Origin: Anastrepha obliqua
Lineage: Eukaryota > Arthropoda > Insecta > Diptera > Tephritidae
Reading direction: 5' to 3'
Length of the DNA: 64,000 nucleotides
Assembly (NCBI RefSeq): GCF_027943255.1
Contig: NC_072893.1
Coordinates: 372,001-436,000 of the forward strand
The position numbers and the translations under genes are program-made. The notes under the pieces are model-generated. The model had not been told where the DNA came from. It made no database searches and was given only the letters and a program-made list of their open reading frames with translations. This document shows positions 60,611-64,000 of this stretch, in pieces (position 1 is the first letter of the stretch; every line of letters begins with the position of its first letter).

Positions 60611-61362
60611 TTAGTCCCATCCACCCGACGATGACCAACCTCCCCCACCTCCTGATGACCAGCCACCTCCTCCTCCATTTCCGCCTCCACTAAGTTTTAT
60701 GATTTTTATAATTTTTGTAGATTGACCACCACCTCCTCCAGAAGACCAACCTCCCGCTCCGCTGGATGACCACCCACTGCCACCACCACCGCCACCACCG
60801 CCACCACCTCCTCCATTTCCTAAACTTATAATTTTAACTATTTTAATACCCCCTCCTCCACCTCCACCACCGCTTCCACCGGAAGTCCATCCGCCGCCTC
60901 CACCACCCGACGACCAATCACTACCGCCTGAGGACCAACCACCTCCGCCACCACCACCGCCGCCCTCTTCAGTGATCACTTTTAAAATCTGCACATCTCC
61001 GCCACCTCCTCCTCCAGAAGACCAGCTACCTCCACCTCCTCCGGAAGACCAGCCTCCGCCGCCTCCACCGCCTTCGGAGGACCAATCAGCACTTGGTTTA
61101 GGTTTAGCTGATACTCCGACAGCTCCAATAAGGACTAAACAAACAAATAGCTGAAAATTTTTATCAAAAAAATTACATAATTATTTTCACTATTTTTCCT
61201 AAATTTATACCCCTATATATGTGACTGTTTGTATTCATATAGTATATACATACATACATACATACATATGTATCTGTATGACTCAAATGTGTCATGTGAA
61301 AATGGGTTATAAAGCCAGCTCAAAACTAGCTGTATATGTGTATGTATTCAACTTACTTTCAT
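60611..61362 (-). CDS. Secreted glycine-rich protein with WSSGG repeats
   Basis: Two coding exons on the minus strand: 61362-61357 (ATG AAA only) and 61150-60611; GT-AG, in phase, 546 nt, 181 aa. Residues 1-17 form a signal peptide (MKLFVCLVLIGAVGVSA). The mature protein is mostly glycine with WSSGGGGG-type repeats, broken by three short Lys/Ile/Val segments (VQILKVI, IKIVKIISL, TKIIKIIKL). Signal peptide in a tiny first exon plus Gly-rich repeats is typical of insect cuticle or secreted structural proteins. TATAATA at 61480-61474 sits about 110 bases before the ATG as a possible TATA box. Exact role unknown; the plus-strand proline frame (60972-61154) is its shadow. Confidence 0.85.
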
Positions 61363-63146
61363 ATTCAACAAACAAAATATTGCAATAAATGCAAATAAAG
61401 TAATTGATGAAAGCCAAAGGAAGCAGGACTTCTTCACTGTAAACCTATTGCAACACACTCGATCGAGAGTTGGTATTATACTGACAAGCCGTTGAATATT
61501 GACCAAATCTTTTATAGGTAACCATTATGAAGAGGAGAGAGAACGGTGAATTTGGCTACTGCTAATGCTTGCTAGCATCGGTACAACTGGTAGTTGATGC
61601 AGATGCAGCCGGAAAATGTTTTGCTACAAACATACGCATGCACATGCCAATATTGTTGCTGATATAAGTTTGAGCTTGAGGATGGAAAAGTATTGCCAGG
61701 TGCTTGGCTTCATTGGATGTTTGGGCATTGAAGATGACTAGCATAGTATCGCAGATACGAGTTTGCAGCGGGGGACATCTTTCCTTCTCTCACTTGCATC
61801 AAAGTAGATCTGCACATTCACAAATATGTACATACGTACGTTTATTACATGTTTATACAAAAGCGTGCAACACTGCCGCTTTCGGTTTATAACTTGCGGT
61901 GTACTTTGTGTGCATCAGTGATGTAATACTATTAAAAAAATATAACAGATATGTAGTTAACATTAACTCCCCTTAAAGCCAACAGAAGGAAATTTAATGG
62001 TAGATGCACTTGCCTATGTGTGTGTGTATATGTAAATATACTTCATTAATAAAGAAACTAATATAATAAAATTAAGTATGTAAAAAACAGTAATTTAATA
62101 GAACTCTTTTGAACAACGGCTATTTAACTGCATAACAAAATTGAAAATATTAAATTTAAATGTTAAACTTGGAATGCTAGCGATCTAATATACGGTACAA
62201 CACTATTGATCCATGGCTACAGGAGGGTTTTGAATTACTTAACCAATGCACCCACAGGAACATTACCTTACGCAAGAACTGAATGAGGCACGAAACTTTA
62301 GCTACATTGTATGTGCATGTAAGTAAGTACATATATGAATATTCACGTAATTTGCAACTTATTTATTTAGCTTTTTTGCTATTTTCAATTCATAATTGTA
62401 TTAATTTAAATAAATTTTGTAATTTGTTATGTGGTTGGCTTAATGCTCCGATTATTTTATACAATATTTTCTTTAATATAATCGATCAATAATCGTCTAT
62501 ATACAAGTATAATAATATTTCTTTCGGTTTTAATAGTGTTTGGCAATTCATTAAATAATTTTAATCCTTTATATAATAGAGTGTTTTGTGACCTACTAGT
62601 TCTGTTCATATTGATTTTAAATTCCTCGTTATTCCTTAAGGATGATCTAGAATTTAAAAAAAAAAATCGTTTTTTGTTTTTGATATTTCGAAAGTATAGG
62701 CTTGGAAGGATATTCCCAGTATTTTCGTTTCTACAGCCGTTTTAGCAGGTAGAGTCAGATTCGTCACGCGGCGGCATCAATGGAAAATATCCACTCTCAA
62801 AACTTTAAGCCCAATTATCTCAATTCACAAAAAAAACTATTCAACCGAATCGCCTGAAATTTTAATATGTTATGCACAACATCAATAGCTATCGCTCGTA
62901 CTGGAATCATATTATTATTTCAATTATTTCGTTTTTTTTTATTAAAAAACTGAAAAACACCCTATTTTTAGAGTGCCAAATTCAAAACCACGCCAATTTG
63001 TTTTTTTTTATTCTAATACGGGACATGGAACAGATAAATAGAAGAGCGGTTATACGGTTGCACTTCTCCCACATATACTAGTTGCCTTGATAAATATTTG
63101 GGCAGCAGGTTATGTTTCGTTTTAAATATGAATAATAAAACATTCA
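61363..63146. other. Upstream of the glycine-rich gene, AT-rich intergenic DNA
   Basis: It contains a (CATA)n simple repeat near 61249-61270. Several 60-70 codon frames are present with no recognisable domain. Confidence 0.5.
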
Positions 63147-63620
63147 TTACAGTCTTTGGTTGACATTAAGCCATTTTAAAGTATCGAGCATGCATGCTAT
63201 TGGGGTCAATATATTGCACAATAAAATACAACGCATACCTTTATTTTGTAATTTTTGCAGCCTATTTCTCATATTTGTTGAACCCAGGAGCAATATTGCA
63301 GAACACTCAAAATGGGGCTTGATCAGCCTTCTTGACATTTTTGCAACACACATATAATTAATATTTATAACTATCCATAGGTACTTAATTACATTAACTT
63401 TTTCTATTGCCTCGTTATCTATGATTACATCTTCATTTGAACTTCCATTTATTATGATAGCCTTGGTTTTGCTAACATTAAGTTTTAACTTGTTCATTTT
63501 TAAATGCTTATGTTTTCTAAATTAGTGTTCCTTATTTCAATGCATTCGTGCGTTGAACTACCAGTTGTATACATATAATAGAGTGTCATCAGCAAACTGG
63601 CAGATCTCGACTCCACGTTG
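63147..63620 (-). pseudogene. Non-LTR retrotransposon reverse transcriptase fragment (CR1/Jockey-like)
   Basis: Minus strand from 63615: EICQFADDTLLY (catalytic YADD-type box), a frame break, then NKLKLNVSKTKAIIINGSSN, IDNEAIEKVNVIKYL (thumb) and MLDTLKWLNVNQRL at the end. The G of KYLG is W. One frameshift separates the catalytic box from the rest. 5' and 3' parts are missing. Confidence 0.82.
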
Positions 63621-63764
63621 CACTTTACTTTTTCCATATTATTGATATACTTGTACGTACATACATATATCCGTACTTTGTTAATTTTTATGGTCCTTGT
63701 TCCAGTAGACCATCTTAAAATTAATTATTTCTATAAATTTAAATAAAGAATAACAATATAAGAT

Positions 63765-64000
63765 TCAATGGTTGAATCTGTGGTGAAATTAGATTATCGC
63801 AGTGAATCAAGCTCTAGCGACTTGGAATTCCTGGATGCAGAGAGTGTAGAATATAATAATGACTTGCAAGAAGTCAATAAAACACCTAAAAAACAAATTA
63901 TTCACAATCCAATAATACACAGCAAGCCCCTCAACTAGTTGATGAAATAAAAGAGAAACGACAGAGAAACAAGCCTTCAAGGTACGGTGTTGCTAATATT
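63765..64000 (+). pseudogene. Possible Ty1/copia pol fragment at the window edge
   Basis: An open start MVESVVKLDYRSESSSSDLE runs to about 63920. In a shifted frame come QQAPQLVDEIKEKRQRNKPS and RYGVAN, wording like the linker between integrase and RT of copia-type elements. The element would continue beyond the window; the assignment is tentative. Confidence 0.45.

Noticed and set aside
60972..61154. Proline-rich plus-strand frame
   Set aside because: Antisense shadow of the glycine-rich gene.
61562..61744. 60-codon minus-strand frame upstream of the glycine-rich gene
   Set aside because: No signal peptide, domain or splice support.
1..64000. CRISPR array, rRNA or bacterial-type operon
   Set aside because: No regularly spaced repeats or rRNA sequence; gene structure is eukaryotic throughout.

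Overview
This is an AT-rich dipteran nuclear genome window. It has spliced genes with GT-AG introns, clear fly orthologues (BarH homeobox, mitochondrial ATP synthase delta, a Ly6 protein, an insect P450) and a dense load of transposons. I infer a true fruit fly (Tephritidae), because four elements belong to the DD41D ('rosa'-type) branch of Tc1/mariner and one tRNA-derived SINE family recurs throughout. The species cannot be fixed from sequence alone.

Layout. Left third (1-21500): a BarH-class homeobox gene on the minus strand (start 15832, stop 5514, three coding exons, 513 aa) with two long introns holding SINE, mariner and LINE debris. To its right lie about 3.3 kb of gene-free upstream DNA and a TTAA-flanked MITE. 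Middle (21500-35000): almost pure transposon territory, with nested mariners, a long inverted-repeat element, a LINE split by a SINE inside its reverse transcriptase, and three DD41D elements. One of these (31012-32328) looks intact: matching terminal repeats, a TA duplication and an uninterrupted 361-codon transposase.

Right half: a GPI-type Ly6 protein (35396-36522, +) convergent with a six-exon PHD-finger/coiled-coil protein (39220-36865, -); a foldback element; a wrecked Ty3/gypsy element; ATPsyn-delta (43311-44109, +); LINE 3' ends; a complete seven-exon cytochrome P450 (51388-54645, +); a TTAA MITE; a mariner that has become a large inverted repeat; a MITE with perfect 54-bp arms; a dead DD41D copy; a secreted glycine-rich WSSG-repeat protein (61362-60611, -); a CR1/Jockey-like LINE fragment; and what looks like a Ty1/copia fragment at the right edge.

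The host genes are functionally unrelated and do not form an operon or pathway. I rebuilt exon structures by reading splice sites and checking phase; all five spliced genes close in frame, so I believe them functional. I found no CRISPR, real tRNA gene or rRNA. The most notable material is the tRNA(Ser/Leu)-derived SINE family (about a dozen copies, two head subfamilies, 10-11 bp target duplications), the intact DD41D transposon, and several rearranged elements that record how transposons turn into inverted-repeat or duplicated derivatives.
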